64,000 bases of DNA from Pectobacterium actinidiae (GTDB taxonomy: Bacteria > Pseudomonadota > Gammaproteobacteria > Enterobacterales > Enterobacteriaceae). Made by a program: the position numbers and the translations under genes. The stretch is from the NCBI RefSeq assembly GCF_000803315.1, contig NZ_JRMH01000002.1, forward strand, positions 310,001 through 374,000, read 5' to 3'. The notes beneath the pieces are model-generated. The model was not told the DNA's origin, searched no databases, and saw only the letters and a list, made by a program, of their open reading frames with translations. This document shows, piece by piece, positions 1 to 14,436 of the stretch. The stretch's first letter is position 1. Each line of letters starts with the position of its first letter.

Positions 1-415
1 CCCCTGCCACTTTCCCTTCATAGACGCTATCAGAAGCGATAGCAGCGGTGTACAACGATGGATCGCTAACCTCAATCGTTCTATCAAGTAGGAACACTGG
101 GATTTTTGCTTCTTTAGCTTCCTGTAAGACTGGAGCCCAACCTGTTGCGACGACTGGCGCAATAAATATGGCATCGACACCCTGAGCGATGAACGAGCGC
201 ACAGCCTTAATCTGATTTTCCTGCTTCTGCTGAGCATCAGCTATTTTTAATGTTATTCCACGCTTCTCGGCTTCCTGCTTTGATACTTTAGTTTCCGCAG
301 AACGCCATCCTGATTCTGAACCAATCTGGGAAAAACCAACAGTTAAGGGTTTTGCCTGTACGGCACCACATAACACAGCGCTTACAGCAACAGCTACCAA
401 TAAATGTCTGTACAT
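1..415 (-). CDS. ytfQ: Galactofuranose-type ABC transporter substrate-binding protein (5' part, runs off the window)
   Basis: Reading the minus strand from an ATG at 413-415 gives an open frame to the window edge (138 codons). It begins with a signal peptide (MYRHLLVAVAVSAVLCGAVQA, cleavage after Ala-Gln-Ala). The mature start KPLTVGFSQIGSESGWRSAE and the stretch DGQQ-like/KQENQIKAVRSFIAQGVDAI match E. coli YtfQ almost residue for residue. YtfQ is the periplasmic binding protein of the YtfQRT-YjfF galactofuranose importer (periplasmic binding protein type 1 fold). The C-terminal half and any ytfR/ytfT lie outside the window. In E. coli this gene is not next to an rRNA operon, so the junction here reflects a different chromosome arrangement. 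Confidence 0.88.
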   Translation of the reverse strand, partial: MYRHLLVAVAVSAVLCGAVQAKPLTVGFSQIGSESGWRSAETKVSKQEAEKRGITLKIADAQQKQENQIKAVRSFIAQGVDAIFIAPVVATGWAPVLQEAKEAKIPVFLLDRTIEVSDPSLYTAAIASDSVYEGKVAG

Positions 416-817
416 ACTTAAACTCCTTCTGTGTAGTCTTACAGCTACTTAGTCAGATTTCAGGTACAACAGAGCGCTACGAATTTCTGCTATAGCGCTA
501 CCGATGTGATGTTGGCAGGTATCACTAACAAGTGAATGCGACCTGAAGGATCGTTCTGAAAACGATTTACCGCTCACTCAGGTTGTAGATAGTTTTAGTT
601 CAAATATCGAACAAGGTAGATGAGCAAGTTCACAACCTGGTATTACGGTGATTTTGTACATATTTACAGCTAAATAAGCACGATCTGTCAGCAGAACATT
701 AATGATTTTTATTCTTTAAATAACAATAGATTAGAGTAATTAGATATTCAGAGAAGGGAGATAACGAGGAAATCAAGAAAAGGGATACAAGGCAGGATCG
801 GGCATAAAGTACAGATC
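416..817. other. Gene-free region upstream of ytfQ and downstream of the rrn operon
   Basis: About 400 bases without a credible reading frame. It must hold the ytfQ promoter and the convergent end of the rrn transcription unit. It is AT-rich between about 640 and 780. I see no repeat, tRNA or recognisable operator in it. Confidence 0.5.
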
Positions 818-851
818 AAAAAAAACCCTTCACGATAACGTGAAGGGTTTT
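818..851 (-). terminator. Rho-independent terminator of the rrn-tRNA operon
   Basis: A 12-bp stem, AAACCCTTCACG pairing with CGTGAAGGGTTT around a four-base loop, is followed on the minus strand by a run of eight Ts. It lies immediately downstream of tRNA-Trp, the last gene of the rRNA operon. Confidence 0.85.
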
Positions 852-854
852 ATC

Positions 855-930
855 TGGCAGGGGCGGAGAGACTCGAACTCCCAACACCCGGTTTTGGAGA
901 CCGGTGCTCTACCAATTGAACTACGCCCCT
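855..930 (-). tRNA. tRNA-Trp (anticodon CCA)
   Basis: A 76-nt cloverleaf with 5' AGGGGCG pairing with CGCCCCT, the anticodon loop TCTCCAAAA and an encoded 3' CCA. It is the last gene of the rRNA operon, after tRNA-Asp. The Asp-Trp pair after 5S is the arrangement of E. coli rrnC. Confidence 0.97.
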
Positions 931-984
931 AAATTACGCTTAACATTATGCCTGCTAAAATTAGCAGGCATAATTTTTAATAAG

Positions 985-1061
985 TGGCGGAACGGACGGG
1001 GCTCGAACCCGCGACCCCCTGCGTGACAGGCAGGTATTCTAACCAACTGAACTACCGCTCC
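985..1061 (-). tRNA. tRNA-Asp (anticodon GTC)
   Basis: A 77-nt cloverleaf beginning GGAGCGG and ending with an encoded CCA, with anticodon loop CTGTCAC. It is nearly identical to E. coli tRNA-Asp. It lies between 5S rRNA and tRNA-Trp and is co-transcribed with them. Confidence 0.97.
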
Positions 1062-1111
1062 ACCGAATTTCTCTACAACCACCGGATTGCTCCGGCTTAC
1101 TGCTTAATTTG

Positions 1112-1231
1112 ATGCCTGGCAGTTCCCTACTCTCACATGGGGAAGCCCCACACTACCATCGGCGCTACGGCGTTTCACTTCTGAGTTCGGCATGGGGTCA
1201 GGTGGGACCACCGCGCTATCGCCGCCAGGCA
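1112..1231 (-). rRNA. rrf: 5S ribosomal RNA
   Basis: A 120-nt sequence beginning TGCCTGGC and ending GCCAGGCAT, with the terminal helix and internal sequence matching E. coli 5S rRNA. It follows 23S by about 120 bases in the same operon. Confidence 0.97.
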
Positions 1232-1353
1232 AATTCTGTTTCATTCCAACCGTCATGTCTCACTTTTTTGTGTCACATAACCACCAGAACCAATCCTAGA
1301 ACAAGCTGAGTATCGTTTTTTATGAGTCACCCACAAAACACCTTCGGTGTTGT

Positions 1354-4264
<2,911 letters not shown>

Positions 4265-4408
4265 TCACAACCCGAAGGTGTCTTGAAAGACACTATCGCG
4301 CTGCGATTATTTGAGAGACTCATTGACAGACTGACGCATCACTCACACCACATTACTGTGTGTCAGTATGTTCAGCTGTCATGTTTCAATTTTCAGCTTG
4401 TTCCAGAT

Positions 4409-4420
4409 TGTTAAAGAGCA
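4409..4420 (-). promoter_or_regulatory. boxA antitermination element in the 16S-23S spacer
   Basis: On the minus strand this reads TGCTCTTTAACA, the enterobacterial rrn boxA bound by the NusB-S10 antitermination complex. It lies in the spacer upstream of 23S and is a second copy of the one in the 16S leader. Confidence 0.85.
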
Positions 4421-4491
4421 ATATCGTAAACATGACTCCGAAGAATCATCTTTAAGATATTCATGATAATGTCTTTCACTCATTATCGGAT

Positions 4492-4570
4492 TGGCGTCCC
4501 CAAGGGGATTTCGAAACCCCCTGTTACAGCCGTGAAAGGGCAGTGTCCTAGGCCTCTAGACGATGGGGAC
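4492..4570 (-). tRNA. tRNA-Glu (anticodon TTC) with an enlarged T-arm
   Basis: It lies in the 16S-23S spacer. The acceptor stem GTCCCCA/TGGGGAC is complete, the anticodon loop is CTTTCAC and the CCA end is encoded. The gene is 79 nt, three more than E. coli tRNA-Glu (76). The extra bases fall in the T-arm, which reads AGGGG-GTTTCGAAAT-CCCCT, giving a ten-base loop where seven are expected. Positions 28 and 42 of the anticodon stem are both T, a mismatch. The acceptor pair A7-T66 is compensated relative to E. coli, so this is not simple random decay. Whether this copy is functional is uncertain. Confidence 0.85.
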
Positions 4571-4709
4571 ACGAAAAATCCGTACCGAATCAGAAATCCG
4601 GCACTATCGCGTCAGCATGAGTTTACACTCATCGCATCAACAGGTGCGCTTGCTCAGTATTTTCATCAGACAATCTGTGTGAGCACTTCACTAACACACA
4701 TCTTCTTGG

Positions 4710-6247
<1,538 letters not shown>

Positions 6248-6395
6248 AAGATTTGTTTGATTTGCTGAACTCGTCAGCGATGCTCAAAGAATTAAAACTG
6301 TTTATTCGTAATGAATTTACTGTTGTTCACTCTTCAAGACTTTTATATCGTAAGATACGGTCTTGTGAGTGCCCACACAGATTGTCTGATTATAT

Positions 6396-6407
6396 TGTTA
6401 AAGAGCA
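6396..6407 (-). promoter_or_regulatory. boxA antitermination element in the rrn leader
   Basis: TGCTCTTTAACA on the minus strand, downstream of promoter P2 and upstream of 16S. It is identical to the spacer copy at 4409-4420. Confidence 0.85.
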
Positions 6408-6437
6408 GTGCCACTTCATCGGTGGCGCGGGCTGCAT

Positions 6438-6465
6438 ATACTATGCTAATCCGCTTTAAAGTCAA
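6438..6465 (-). promoter_or_regulatory. rrn promoter P2
   Basis: On the minus strand, -35 TTGACT (6465-6460) and -10 TAGTAT (6443-6438) are separated by 16 bases. It lies about 100 bases downstream of P1, as in E. coli rrn leaders. Confidence 0.8.
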
Positions 6466-6540
6466 GTCATTACTGACGCTTTGTAAATCTTTTTCCTGTC
6501 ACCACAACGCGTGTCGCTGTTGCCGTGTCAGTGGAGGCGC

Positions 6541-6567
6541 ATTATAGGACTTCTCGGCGGCTGACAA
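6541..6567 (-). promoter_or_regulatory. rrn promoter P1
   Basis: On the minus strand, -35 TTGTCA (6567-6562) and -10 TATAAT (6546-6541) are separated by 15 bases. They are followed by GCGCCTCCACTGACACGG, which closely resembles the E. coli rrn P1 discriminator and start region. An AT-rich stretch at 6571-6592 is in the position of an UP element. The P1 -10 has the GC-rich discriminator typical of stringent control. Confidence 0.88.
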
Positions 6568-6618
6568 GTGCTAAATGCAAAATAATTATCGTTTGTCTAC
6601 TATTCACCCACAAAGCGA

Positions 6619-7476
6619 TTAAAGTGGCAATTTTTCCAGCGAATCGAAGCCATAACGCTGCAATATTGGCCACAGCGTAGCGACTTTAGGCGTAATCGTC
6701 AGGCAATAAACCAGATTGTTATCCGTCGAAAGTGGAGGATTATCCAGATTAGCAATCAGCCATGCGGTTCTTTTGGCTATAGCCGCCCCCGAATCTACAA
6801 GACGTGTACCATCTGGCAAGGCCATTTTCAGTTCTTCTGCTAATAATGGAAAATGCGTACACCCGAGCACGACCGTATCTGGCGGTTCCGGTAAACGCAG
6901 CCAAGGGCGCAGAATTTTTTGCAATTCGGAAATAGAGATCGTCTCACCCTGCAATTTCGCTTCTGCTAACTCGACCAGTTCTGACGATCCCAATGACAAA
7001 ATCTGGCAATCCGTCGCAAAACGGGCAATCAGTTCGTGCGTATAGGGGCGTTGGACCGTTGCGCGCGTCGCCAATAGACCAACAACACCGTTGCGTGTCA
7101 GCTTAGCCGCTGGTTTAACCGCCGGGACAACACCGACGACAGGGAAAGTAAAGCGCTCGCGTAACGCAGGAAGGGAAATCGTGCTTGCCGTATTGCAAGC
7201 AATCACAACCAATGCGAGCTGATGACGTTGTTGGACTGCGCTAACAATCTCAACCACGCGCTCGATAATAAACTGCTGTGATTTCTCACCATAGGGAAAC
7301 GCTTCATTATCGAATGCGTATATATAGTGGAGATCCGGCAGAAGTTGCCGGATCTCATCATAAACAGACAGCCCGCCTACGCCGGAATCGAAAACCAATA
7401 CAGTAGGACGGGATGGCAGGTTAGAAGGTATAGCTTCCGGTGAGATAGTATTCTCGCCCTGCCGTGCGGTAGCCAT
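6619..7476 (-). CDS. murI: Glutamate racemase
   Basis: Makes D-glutamate from L-glutamate for peptidoglycan precursor synthesis in the cytoplasm. The 285-residue protein shows the N-terminal PTVLVFDSGVGGLSVYDEI segment, the first catalytic cysteine in VIACNTASTISLPALRE and the second in VVLGCTHFPLL, both typical of the Asp/Glu racemase fold. The ATG at 7476 (MATARQ) matches the length and start of E. coli MurI; a longer frame to 7521 is open but would extend further into btuB. The start lies 56 bases inside the end of btuB, the same kind of btuB-murI overlap as in E. coli, implying co-transcription. The rrn operon follows downstream. Confidence 0.95.
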   Translation of the reverse strand: MATARQGENTISPEAIPSNLPSRPTVLVFDSGVGGLSVYDEIRQLLPDLHYIYAFDNEAFPYGEKSQQFIIERVVEIVSAVQQRHQLALVVIACNTASTISLPALRERFTFPVVGVVPAVKPAAKLTRNGVVGLLATRATVQRPYTHELIARFATDCQILSLGSSELVELAEAKLQGETISISELQKILRPWLRLPEPPDTVVLGCTHFPLLAEELKMALPDGTRLVDSGAAIAKRTAWLIANLDNPPLSTDNNLVYCLTITPKVATLWPILQRYGFDSLEKLPL

Positions 7477-9298
7477 ATGCCGTCTCATAATCTTTATCAA
7501 ACAGGTTGGCGATTCTACCACGAACTGTCAGATGAGAGGTGATCGGATATGAGGCTGCGAAATCCCAAGTACTATACCCGCCGAGCTTAACAGGCTGAGC
7601 GGGGAAAACATCGAAATTAGTATCGGAACGAGCGCCTTGGTAAAGCCATGTCAACGACACATTTACATTATTTTCCAAGGTCGTAGAAAGTTCATACTTC
7701 GCTTTTTTATGCGCACGACGAGCTAAAGCTTTATCTGCCGTTTTATCCTTGGCATCCAAATATTCCAGAGTCACCTGATGCGACAACCACCATGTATCGT
7801 AGGCAGCAGTAAACTCAGCCCCGGTCATTACCGCTTTGCCAATATTATCGTATGTACCCAGCATCGGAGTAATCGAACGATAGTTGATTAAATTATCAAC
7901 TTCATTACGGTAACCGGAAACTCGCCAGTTTACTGGACCACTTAAGCCTTCCACGCCAATTTCCCACTGCTTACTTTCTTCAGGCGATAAATTGGGATTG
8001 CCCTGCGAGTATGCCGTGTCATATATCTTGTCAAATGTTGGCGCTTTAAATGCCGTACCGTAAGAACCTACAATCCGGTAACCTTCAACAAACTCCCACG
8101 CAACTCCGGTTTGCCATGTACCATGCCGGCCATACTGTTGATTATCATCACCACGAACAGCTCCCTCTAACGTAACAGAGCCAAATTGTTGCTGGGTAGT
8201 CAGGTATACCCCTGTATTATCGCGGCTCTGAGCACTAGTGTACGCGGACATTCCCCCCGCTTCAGCGCGTTCATTGCGCCAATCCGCCCCCAGACTTAAG
8301 CTACCATTTCCAACACTGAAGACATTACCCCATTGCAGGTTACGTTGCTCAATTTGCGTAATGGTTCCGTTATATTTTCCGGTAGCATCGTTAAAATTCA
8401 GATCATCATAGGTTTGGTAGCTAGCTATTAATTGGCTGGAATATATACCTTCGTTGAATTTCAGCCCCGCATCATAATTTCGAGTATTCAAATAGCGCTT
8501 ATCACTGCTACCGCTAAAAACGGCGTCATAATCCGTATTGTTGTCATATCCATAAGCACGGAAAAAGCCGGAAGTATTTTCAGAAAAGCGCTGTTCCAAC
8601 GCTCCCCAAAAAGATTTACTGCGATAACCATCATTATCTCTGTCAATCGGTAAAGACGAGGAAGGATAAACATTATATCCATGAGTCGCTTCATAGCTTC
8701 CTGCAACACTTACTACAGTATTGTCACTCACATGGCCGCGTACTGACCCATCATAATTTTGATAAGCATGTGAGCCGTAACCAGCATTTAGCACTCCCCC
8801 ATCCTGGGCACGTTCGGTAATAATATTAATAACCCCGCCGATAGCATCAGAACCATAAACGGCTGAACGAGGACCGCGGATATATTCAATACGCTGCACC
8901 AACGACATAGGTATCTGGCTAAAATCAACACTACCTGTTACGCCAGAAGATGCCAAACGAACGCCATCAATCAGTACCAATACATGGCTAGCACTTCCAC
9001 CACGGATAAACACGGATCCAAGCTGTCCTCTGCCTCCATTCTCAGCAATATCCACACCCGGCAAGCGACGCATCACATCATTAAGTGACTTTGCCTGCCA
9101 GCGGTCAATATCAGCCCGAGTTACAATACTGTTTGCCGCCAACACCGAAGAAACCGGCTGTGCGAAACGGTTTGCGGTTACCACTATGTCATCGGTATTT
9201 TTTTCCGATGAAGAATTTGGAGATGAACTATTTTCCTGCGCCCAGCCAGAAAATGCCGTGACGGAAAGCGCCGTCAGCAGCGAAATTTTTTTAATCAT
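7421..9298 (-). CDS. btuB: TonB-dependent outer-membrane vitamin B12 receptor
   Basis: A 625-residue outer-membrane beta-barrel that binds cobalamin at the cell surface and passes it to the periplasm using TonB-ExbBD energy. A signal peptide (about residues 1-20, ending SGWAQ) precedes the TonB box DDIVVTANRF, then a plug with IRGGSASHVLVLIDGVRLAS and YIRGPRSAVYGSDAIGGVIN. The barrel ends YYLTGSYTF with a terminal phenylalanine. It is close to the length of E. coli BtuB (614). It is preceded by a cobalamin riboswitch and overlaps murI. It is divergent from trmA, as in E. coli. Confidence 0.95.
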   Translation of the reverse strand: MIKKISLLTALSVTAFSGWAQENSSSPNSSSEKNTDDIVVTANRFAQPVSSVLAANSIVTRADIDRWQAKSLNDVMRRLPGVDIAENGGRGQLGSVFIRGGSASHVLVLIDGVRLASSGVTGSVDFSQIPMSLVQRIEYIRGPRSAVYGSDAIGGVINIITERAQDGGVLNAGYGSHAYQNYDGSVRGHVSDNTVVSVAGSYEATHGYNVYPSSSLPIDRDNDGYRSKSFWGALEQRFSENTSGFFRAYGYDNNTDYDAVFSGSSDKRYLNTRNYDAGLKFNEGIYSSQLIASYQTYDDLNFNDATGKYNGTITQIEQRNLQWGNVFSVGNGSLSLGADWRNERAEAGGMSAYTSAQSRDNTGVYLTTQQQFGSVTLEGAVRGDDNQQYGRHGTWQTGVAWEFVEGYRIVGSYGTAFKAPTFDKIYDTAYSQGNPNLSPEESKQWEIGVEGLSGPVNWRVSGYRNEVDNLINYRSITPMLGTYDNIGKAVMTGAEFTAAYDTWWLSHQVTLEYLDAKDKTADKALARRAHKKAKYELSTTLENNVNVSLTWLYQGARSDTNFDVFPAQPVKLGGYSTWDFAASYPITSHLTVRGRIANLFDKDYETAYGYRTAGREYYLTGSYTF

Positions 9299-9382
9299 TG
9301 TTTAAAGCATCCGAGAAATAATAAGGATGCCGCAGGTTCTGTTAATAGCACGCGATATGCAGAACCAATTGCGACGTATTCC

Positions 9383-9558
9383 GGCAGGTCTTCGGGCTTG
9401 GATGCCGTTGTTACCACAAACCGTCAACAGCGGTAAGGGATACAACGAAAGCGATGACTTCCCATCTATAAAAGACAGTGTCTGCATAAAATGCTATCGC
9501 CGGGGCTTTCCTTACCGCTGCGCGTCAGCTCCAGATTTACACTGGATTCCCTTTTGAC
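9383..9558 (-). promoter_or_regulatory. Cobalamin (adenosylcobalamin) riboswitch of btuB
   Basis: In the btuB leader on the minus strand. The B12 box AGCCCGAAGACCTGCC lies at 9398-9383, about 85 bases before the btuB start. Upstream of it are the conserved receptor-loop segments GGGAATCCAGTGTAAATC and GAGCTGACGCGCAGCGGTAA (about 9555-9500). These match the core of the btuB riboswitch, which blocks ribosome access when adenosylcobalamin is bound. Exact ends are approximate. Confidence 0.9.
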
Positions 9559-9722
9559 TTGTGATACAAGGCCGGACGCTCATCCTACAATCGCACATTA
9601 CGGAAGTCTAGACTTCTATCTCACTACAGGATAATAACGTAACAAAACTGGACTTCCTGGCCGGATTCCCTACAATTCCCGGCCAATAACACCCTTTTAG
9701 ACGCTGTTCAGACGAGAAAACC

Positions 9723-10826
9723 ATGACGCCAGAAATCCTGCCTATCGAACAATACGACGACCAACTTGCAGAGAAAACCGAGCGTCTACGTGGAATGATG
9801 GCACCTTTCAATGCACCGGAGCCTGTCGTCTTCCGTTCTCCCGTCAGCCACTATCGGATGCGTGCCGAATTCCGTATCTGGCACGAGGGTGATGAGCTTT
9901 ATCACATCATGTTTGACCAGCAAACCAAACAGCGCATTCGGGTCGATCGGTTTCCGGCTGCCAGCGAGTTAATCAACCGCCTGATGCCGGAACTGCTTGC
10001 CGCCATTCAGCCTGATCCCATTCTGCGCCGTAAACTGTTCCAGATAGATTATCTGTCGACCATGAGCGGCGAAGTGATCGTTTCGCTGCTGTATCACCGC
10101 GCACTGGATGAGGAATGGCAGGAACAGGCACGCGCGCTGCGCGATAGCCTGACGGCGCAGGGGTTCCGTCTACAGTTGATCGGGCGGGCGACGAAAACCA
10201 AAATCTGCCTCGATCGCGATTATGTCGATGAATGTCTGCCGGTTGCCGGTCGGGATATGATTTACCGACAGGTAGAAAACAGCTTCACGCAGCCGAATGC
10301 GGCTATAAATATTCAGATGCTGGAGTGGGCGTTGGATGCGACAGCGGGATCAACAGGGGATTTGCTAGAGCTGTATTGTGGGAACGGCAATTTTTCACTC
10401 GCGCTGGCAAAAAATTTCGAACGCGTGCTGGCAACAGAAATCGCCAAGCCATCCGTCGCAGCGGCACAATATAATATCGCCGCAAACCAGATAGAGAATG
10501 TGCAGATTATCCGCATGGCGGCAGAAGAATTTACGCAGGCCATGCAGGGCGTGCGTCAGTTTAACCGCTTACAGGGTATCGATCTGACAAGCTACCAGTG
10601 CGAGACCATTTTTGTTGACCCGCCGCGCAGCGGGCTGGATGACGAAACGGTGAAACTGGTGCAGGCGTATCCGCGTATTCTTTATATTTCCTGCAACCCG
10701 GAAACGCTGAGCAACAACCTGCAAACACTCTCAGAAACCCACGACATTCGCCGTCTGGCGCTGTTCGACCAATTCCCTTACACCCACCATATGGAGTGTG
10801 GCGTGCTGTTGGAAAAGCGTCAGTAA
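9723..10826 (+). CDS. trmA: tRNA (uracil-54-C5)-methyltransferase
   Basis: S-adenosylmethionine-dependent formation of ribothymidine at position 54 of tRNA. The 367-residue protein aligns throughout with E. coli TrmA (366). The AdoMet motif is [17 protein letters not shown], the catalytic-loop motif [11 protein letters not shown], and the nucleophilic cysteine lies in [11 protein letters not shown]. It is divergent from btuB with a 424-base shared regulatory region. Transcription converges with yijD. Confidence 0.95.
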   Translation: MTPEILPIEQYDDQLAEKTERLRGMMAPFNAPEPVVFRSPVSHYRMRAEFRIWHEGDELYHIMFDQQTKQRIRVDRFPAASELINRLMPELLAAIQPDPILRRKLFQIDYLSTMSGEVIVSLLYHRALDEEWQEQARALRDSLTAQGFRLQLIGRATKTKICLDRDYVDECLPVAGRDMIYRQVENSFTQPNAAINIQMLEWALDATAGSTGDLLELYCGNGNFSLALAKNFERVLATEIAKPSVAAAQYNIAANQIENVQIIRMAAEEFTQAMQGVRQFNRLQGIDLTSYQCETIFVDPPRSGLDDETVKLVQAYPRILYISCNPETLSNNLQTLSETHDIRRLALFDQFPYTHHMECGVLLEKRQ

Positions 10827-10865
10827 CCGCATATCAACTGGCGGGTGACCCCGCCAGCATCTCCG

Positions 10866-11252
10866 CTACAGCGTCTCACTCTCTTCTGCGGATACGGAAT
10901 CCGTTTCTTTTCTGCGACGCAGCTTCAGGCCAATCCAGAAAACCAATACCACGCACAGGATTGAAGGAATAAAGTTCGATCCAATGGCAGGATATTCAAC
11001 GCGCACGATGGCGCTGTAAATCAGTAATCCCAGCAGAAAACTGGCCGCTGCCAGCATCGGAATACCTTCTGGCATACTGTGGTTCAAATAGCGTTGATGC
11101 AGGCAGTAAATGGACAATACCAGCGCAATCAGGGGAAAAATCGAGAACGGAACAATGCTGCTGAACAGAGCGGCGAATGCGCCGTTTACGGATAAGCCCG
11201 CAATCAACGCCAGCACCAGCGTACCTTTTTCTTGATGAGGTTTGTCTGTCAT
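10866..11252 (-). CDS. yijD: YijD family inner-membrane protein (DUF1422)
   Basis: A 128-residue protein with four hydrophobic segments (about residues 11-33, 35-50, 62-82 and 90-108) and a charged C-terminus. Segments [19 protein letters not shown] and YCLHQRYLN match E. coli YijD (119 aa). Its function is unknown. It follows fabR by 36 bases on the same strand, as in E. coli, so it is probably co-transcribed with the fatty-acid regulator. Confidence 0.9.
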   Translation of the reverse strand: MTDKPHQEKGTLVLALIAGLSVNGAFAALFSSIVPFSIFPLIALVLSIYCLHQRYLNHSMPEGIPMLAAASFLLGLLIYSAIVRVEYPAIGSNFIPSILCVVLVFWIGLKLRRRKETDSVSAEESETL

Positions 11253-11288
11253 GGTTTCTCCCTTTTCATGTTTTTGGTTATAGAGGAT

Positions 11289-11918
11289 TTATGGCACGGT
11301 AAAGCTACTATCGTGTTCTTTCCTGTACCAATAATAAGCGCCTTTGGCGATCATCCGCAGTTGGAGTACTAGCCGTTCTTCTAGCTGTTTACGCTGTTCC
11401 AGGGAAACATCCAACGCTTCTGCCCCCGCGCTGAAAACAATGGTCACCATCGCTTCCGACTGCGCTTCCGCGAAACTACGGGGAATATGGTTTTCCACCT
11501 CAAGATAATCCGCCAATTCAGCGATAAAATGCTGAATTTCCCGCGCGACCGCCGCACGAAACGCCGCGGACGTACCTGAGCGCTCACGTAGTAACAGCCG
11601 GAACGCATTAGGATTATTGCCGATAAATTCCATGAAGGTGGAAACCGACGTCCTGATTACGCTACCCGTTTTGGCAATACGTTGCCGAGCCTGTCGCATT
11701 AACTGGCGCAACATCAGCCCGCTTTCGTCAACCATTGTCAGCCCCAGCTCATCCACGTCACGAAAGTGACGATAGAAAGACGTCGGCGCGATACCCGCTT
11801 CGCGAGCGACTTCACGCAGGCTCAGGCTGGCAAAACTGCGCTCAGCGCTTAACTGGCTAAATGCAGCCTCAATAAGGGAACGACGAGTCCGTTCTTTTTG
11901 TTGTGCTCTGACACCCAT
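11289..11918 (-). CDS. fabR: TetR-family repressor of unsaturated fatty acid synthesis
   Basis: FabR represses fabA and fabB and senses the unsaturated/saturated acyl thioester balance. The start [20 protein letters not shown] at 11918 gives 209 residues, close to the 215 of the revised E. coli protein; an upstream ATG would add 25 residues that I do not accept. The TetR helix-turn-helix is [20 protein letters not shown] (residues about 30-50). The ligand-binding helical domain follows, ending [14 protein letters not shown]. It is divergent from sthA and forms an operon with yijD. Confidence 0.94.
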   Translation of the reverse strand: MGVRAQQKERTRRSLIEAAFSQLSAERSFASLSLREVAREAGIAPTSFYRHFRDVDELGLTMVDESGLMLRQLMRQARQRIAKTGSVIRTSVSTFMEFIGNNPNAFRLLLRERSGTSAAFRAAVAREIQHFIAELADYLEVENHIPRSFAEAQSEAMVTIVFSAGAEALDVSLEQRKQLEERLVLQLRMIAKGAYYWYRKEHDSSFTVP

Positions 11919-12129
11919 TATGCTGCCCAAATGATCTACTCCCCTTTCCAGAGGGGCACTATAGCAAACTTTATTGTCCGCAGAATGAGACAAAGTTTGC
12001 CATATTAAGAATGTGAGAATCTGTTTCCATAGTAAAGGCAGGGATGATTGGGTTCTGCCGCAGTCGATGTTACAATGCGCGATGTTAAGGCCACGTTATT
12101 AATTTGTATAAAAACAGGTTTAACCTACC

Positions 12130-13536
12130 ATGACTCTACAACATCAATTCGATTACGATGCCATCGTTATTGGTTCCGGTCCGGGCGGTGAAGGTGCCGC
12201 AATGGGATTGGCCAAGCACGGAGCCAAAATTGCGGTGATTGAACGTCACTACAATGTCGGCGGCGGCTGTACCCACTGGGGTACGATTCCTTCCAAAGCC
12301 CTCCGCCACGCCGTCAGCCGTATTATCGAGTTCAATCAAAACCCCCTCTACAGTGACAACTCCCGCATTATTCGCTCCTCATTTTCCGATATCCTGCGCC
12401 ATGCCGACAGCGTCATTGGTCAGCAAACTCGTATGCGACAAGGATTTTATGAGCGTAATCAGTGCGAGTTGTTCTCCGGAGAGGCCAGCTTCATTGATGC
12501 ACACACGATTGCCGTTCACTACCCAGACAATACCCATGAAACGCTGACCGCCGCGAATATCATTATCGCGACCGGTTCACGTCCGTATCATCCGGCAGAC
12601 GTCGATTTCGACCATCCACGCATTTACGATAGCGACTCCATACTGCAACTCGACCACGAACCCCAGCACGTCATCATCTATGGTGCGGGCGTTATCGGCT
12701 GCGAATATGCCTCTATCTTTCGCGGTTTGAGCGTTAAGGTCGATTTAGTCAACACCCGCGACAGGCTGCTGGCCTTTCTCGATCAGGAAATGTCGGATGC
12801 ACTGTCCTACCATTTCTGGAACAACGGCGTGGTGATTCGCCACAACGAAGAATTCGAGAGTATTGAAGGGCTGTCTGACGGCGTTATCGTCAACCTGAAA
12901 TCAGGAAAAAAGATGAAGGCGGACTGCCTGCTCTATGCCAACGGGCGCACAGGGAACACGGAAACGCTGGGGCTGGAAAATATCGGCCTGAGCACCGATA
13001 GCCGTGGGCAGCTCAAGGTCAACAGCATGTACCAGACGGCGCTAGCGCATATTTATGCCATCGGTGATGTTATTGGTTATCCTAGCCTGGCATCGGCGGC
13101 ATACGATCAGGGTCGCCTCGCTGCGCAAGCGATCATCAAAGGCGATGCCAGCGCACATCTGATCGAAGATATCCCAACCGGTATTTATACCATCCCGGAA
13201 ATCAGCTCCGTGGGGAAAACCGAGCAAGAACTCACCGCAATGAAAGTGCCTTATGAAGTCGGGCGCGCGCAGTTTAAACATCTGGCACGGGCGCAGATTG
13301 TGGGAATGAACGTGGGGAGTTTGAAGATTCTGTTTCACCGTGAGACAAAACAGATTCTGGGTATTCACTGCTTTGGTGAGCGCGCCGCTGAGATTATCCA
13401 CATCGGTCAGGCCATCATGGAACAGAAAGGTGAAGGTAATACTATCGAATATTTCGTTAATACCACCTTCAACTATCCAACCATGGCAGAAGCGTACCGC
13501 GTAGCGGCGCTGAACGGGCTTAACCGCTTATTTTGA
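12130..13536 (+). CDS. sthA: Soluble pyridine nucleotide transhydrogenase
   Basis: A cytoplasmic FAD enzyme that moves reducing equivalents between NADPH and NADH. The 468-residue protein has the N-terminal FAD dinucleotide-binding motif [12 protein letters not shown], the second nucleotide-binding motif [14 protein letters not shown] (about residue 180) and the C-terminal dimerisation domain of the disulfide oxidoreductase family. The active-site region [15 protein letters not shown] has only one of the two redox cysteines, the hallmark of SthA as opposed to lipoamide dehydrogenase. Its last nine bases overlap the end of convergent oxyR, as the two genes are neighbours in E. coli. Confidence 0.96.
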   Translation: MTLQHQFDYDAIVIGSGPGGEGAAMGLAKHGAKIAVIERHYNVGGGCTHWGTIPSKALRHAVSRIIEFNQNPLYSDNSRIIRSSFSDILRHADSVIGQQTRMRQGFYERNQCELFSGEASFIDAHTIAVHYPDNTHETLTAANIIIATGSRPYHPADVDFDHPRIYDSDSILQLDHEPQHVIIYGAGVIGCEYASIFRGLSVKVDLVNTRDRLLAFLDQEMSDALSYHFWNNGVVIRHNEEFESIEGLSDGVIVNLKSGKKMKADCLLYANGRTGNTETLGLENIGLSTDSRGQLKVNSMYQTALAHIYAIGDVIGYPSLASAAYDQGRLAAQAIIKGDASAHLIEDIPTGIYTIPEISSVGKTEQELTAMKVPYEVGRAQFKHLARAQIVGMNVGSLKILFHRETKQILGIHCFGERAAEIIHIGQAIMEQKGEGNTIEYFVNTTFNYPTMAEAYRVAALNGLNRLF

Positions 13537-14436
13537 CAGGTTTTCCATATAGCCCTGCATATGCTCGCGGATGGTATCAGCAAGTTGCTCATAGCGTCCG
13601 CGCAGCGGTGAACCGGGGCGGTACACCAGCGCGATAGTACGCTTAGGCTCCGGTTTATAGCACGGCAAATAACAGACGCCATCGCGCTCGCGCTCGCGCG
13701 GAACAGACAACGACGGCAGCAGCGTAATCCCGCTTCCGGCTGCAACCATGTTGCGCAATGTCTCAAGACTGGTCGCCCGGAAATGCGTATCTTCATCCGC
13801 TCCCGCCTGAAAACAGAACCCCATCGCCTGATCGCGCAGGCAGTGACCGTCTTCCAACATCAGCAGTTTTTCACCCGCCAGATCGGACATGGCCACGCGT
13901 TCGCGGTTCGCCCAAGGGTGATCCTGATAAATCGCCAGCTTCATCGGCTCGTCGAAGAGGGGAACTTCGATAAAGGCTTCAGACTCTTTCACCATCGCCA
14001 GAATGGCACAGTCCAGTTTACCGCTGTCCAACTGAGCCAGCAGTTGATGGGTTTGCGCTTCGTGTAGGTACATTTCGAGTTTGGGAAACGTGCGATGCAA
14101 CATCGGAATAATTTGTGGCAGCAGATAAGGCCCCACAGTGGGGATCAGCCCGATATGCAGCGGCCCCGACATGGTTTCGCCCTGCTGGCTCGCCATCTCT
14201 TTTAATACCTTGACCTCGCGTAATACCGTTCGCGCCTGCTCGACCAACAGCAGCCCGGCCTGTGTAAACAAGACCTTGCGACTGGTTCGTTCCAGCAGCA
14301 TCACGCCGAGCTCATCTTCCAATTTACGAATCTGTCCACTGAGTGTTGGCTGACTCACATGGCAGGAATCTGCCGCACGCCGAAAGTGACGATGTTCTGC
14401 CAGCGCGACAAGATACTCTAAGTCCCGAATATTCAT
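13528..14436 (-). CDS. oxyR: Hydrogen peroxide-sensing LysR-type regulator
   Basis: The 302-residue protein begins [20 protein letters not shown] and carries the LysR winged helix-turn-helix (residues about 1-60). The redox pair is intact: [12 protein letters not shown] corresponds to Cys199 and Cys208 of E. coli OxyR, which form the activating disulfide on peroxide exposure. The ATG at 14436 was chosen over an upstream in-frame ATG because it matches the family start. It is convergent with sthA with a nine-base overlap. It activates peroxide defence genes. Confidence 0.96.
   Translation of the reverse strand: MNIRDLEYLVALAEHRHFRRAADSCHVSQPTLSGQIRKLEDELGVMLLERTSRKVLFTQAGLLLVEQARTVLREVKVLKEMASQQGETMSGPLHIGLIPTVGPYLLPQIIPMLHRTFPKLEMYLHEAQTHQLLAQLDSGKLDCAILAMVKESEAFIEVPLFDEPMKLAIYQDHPWANRERVAMSDLAGEKLLMLEDGHCLRDQAMGFCFQAGADEDTHFRATSLETLRNMVAAGSGITLLPSLSVPRERERDGVCYLPCYKPEPKRTIALVYRPGSPLRGRYEQLADTIREHMQGYMENLSK

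Noticed and set aside
9302..9557. Short frames on both strands in the btuB leader
   Set aside because: The region is the cobalamin riboswitch; the frames have no family features.
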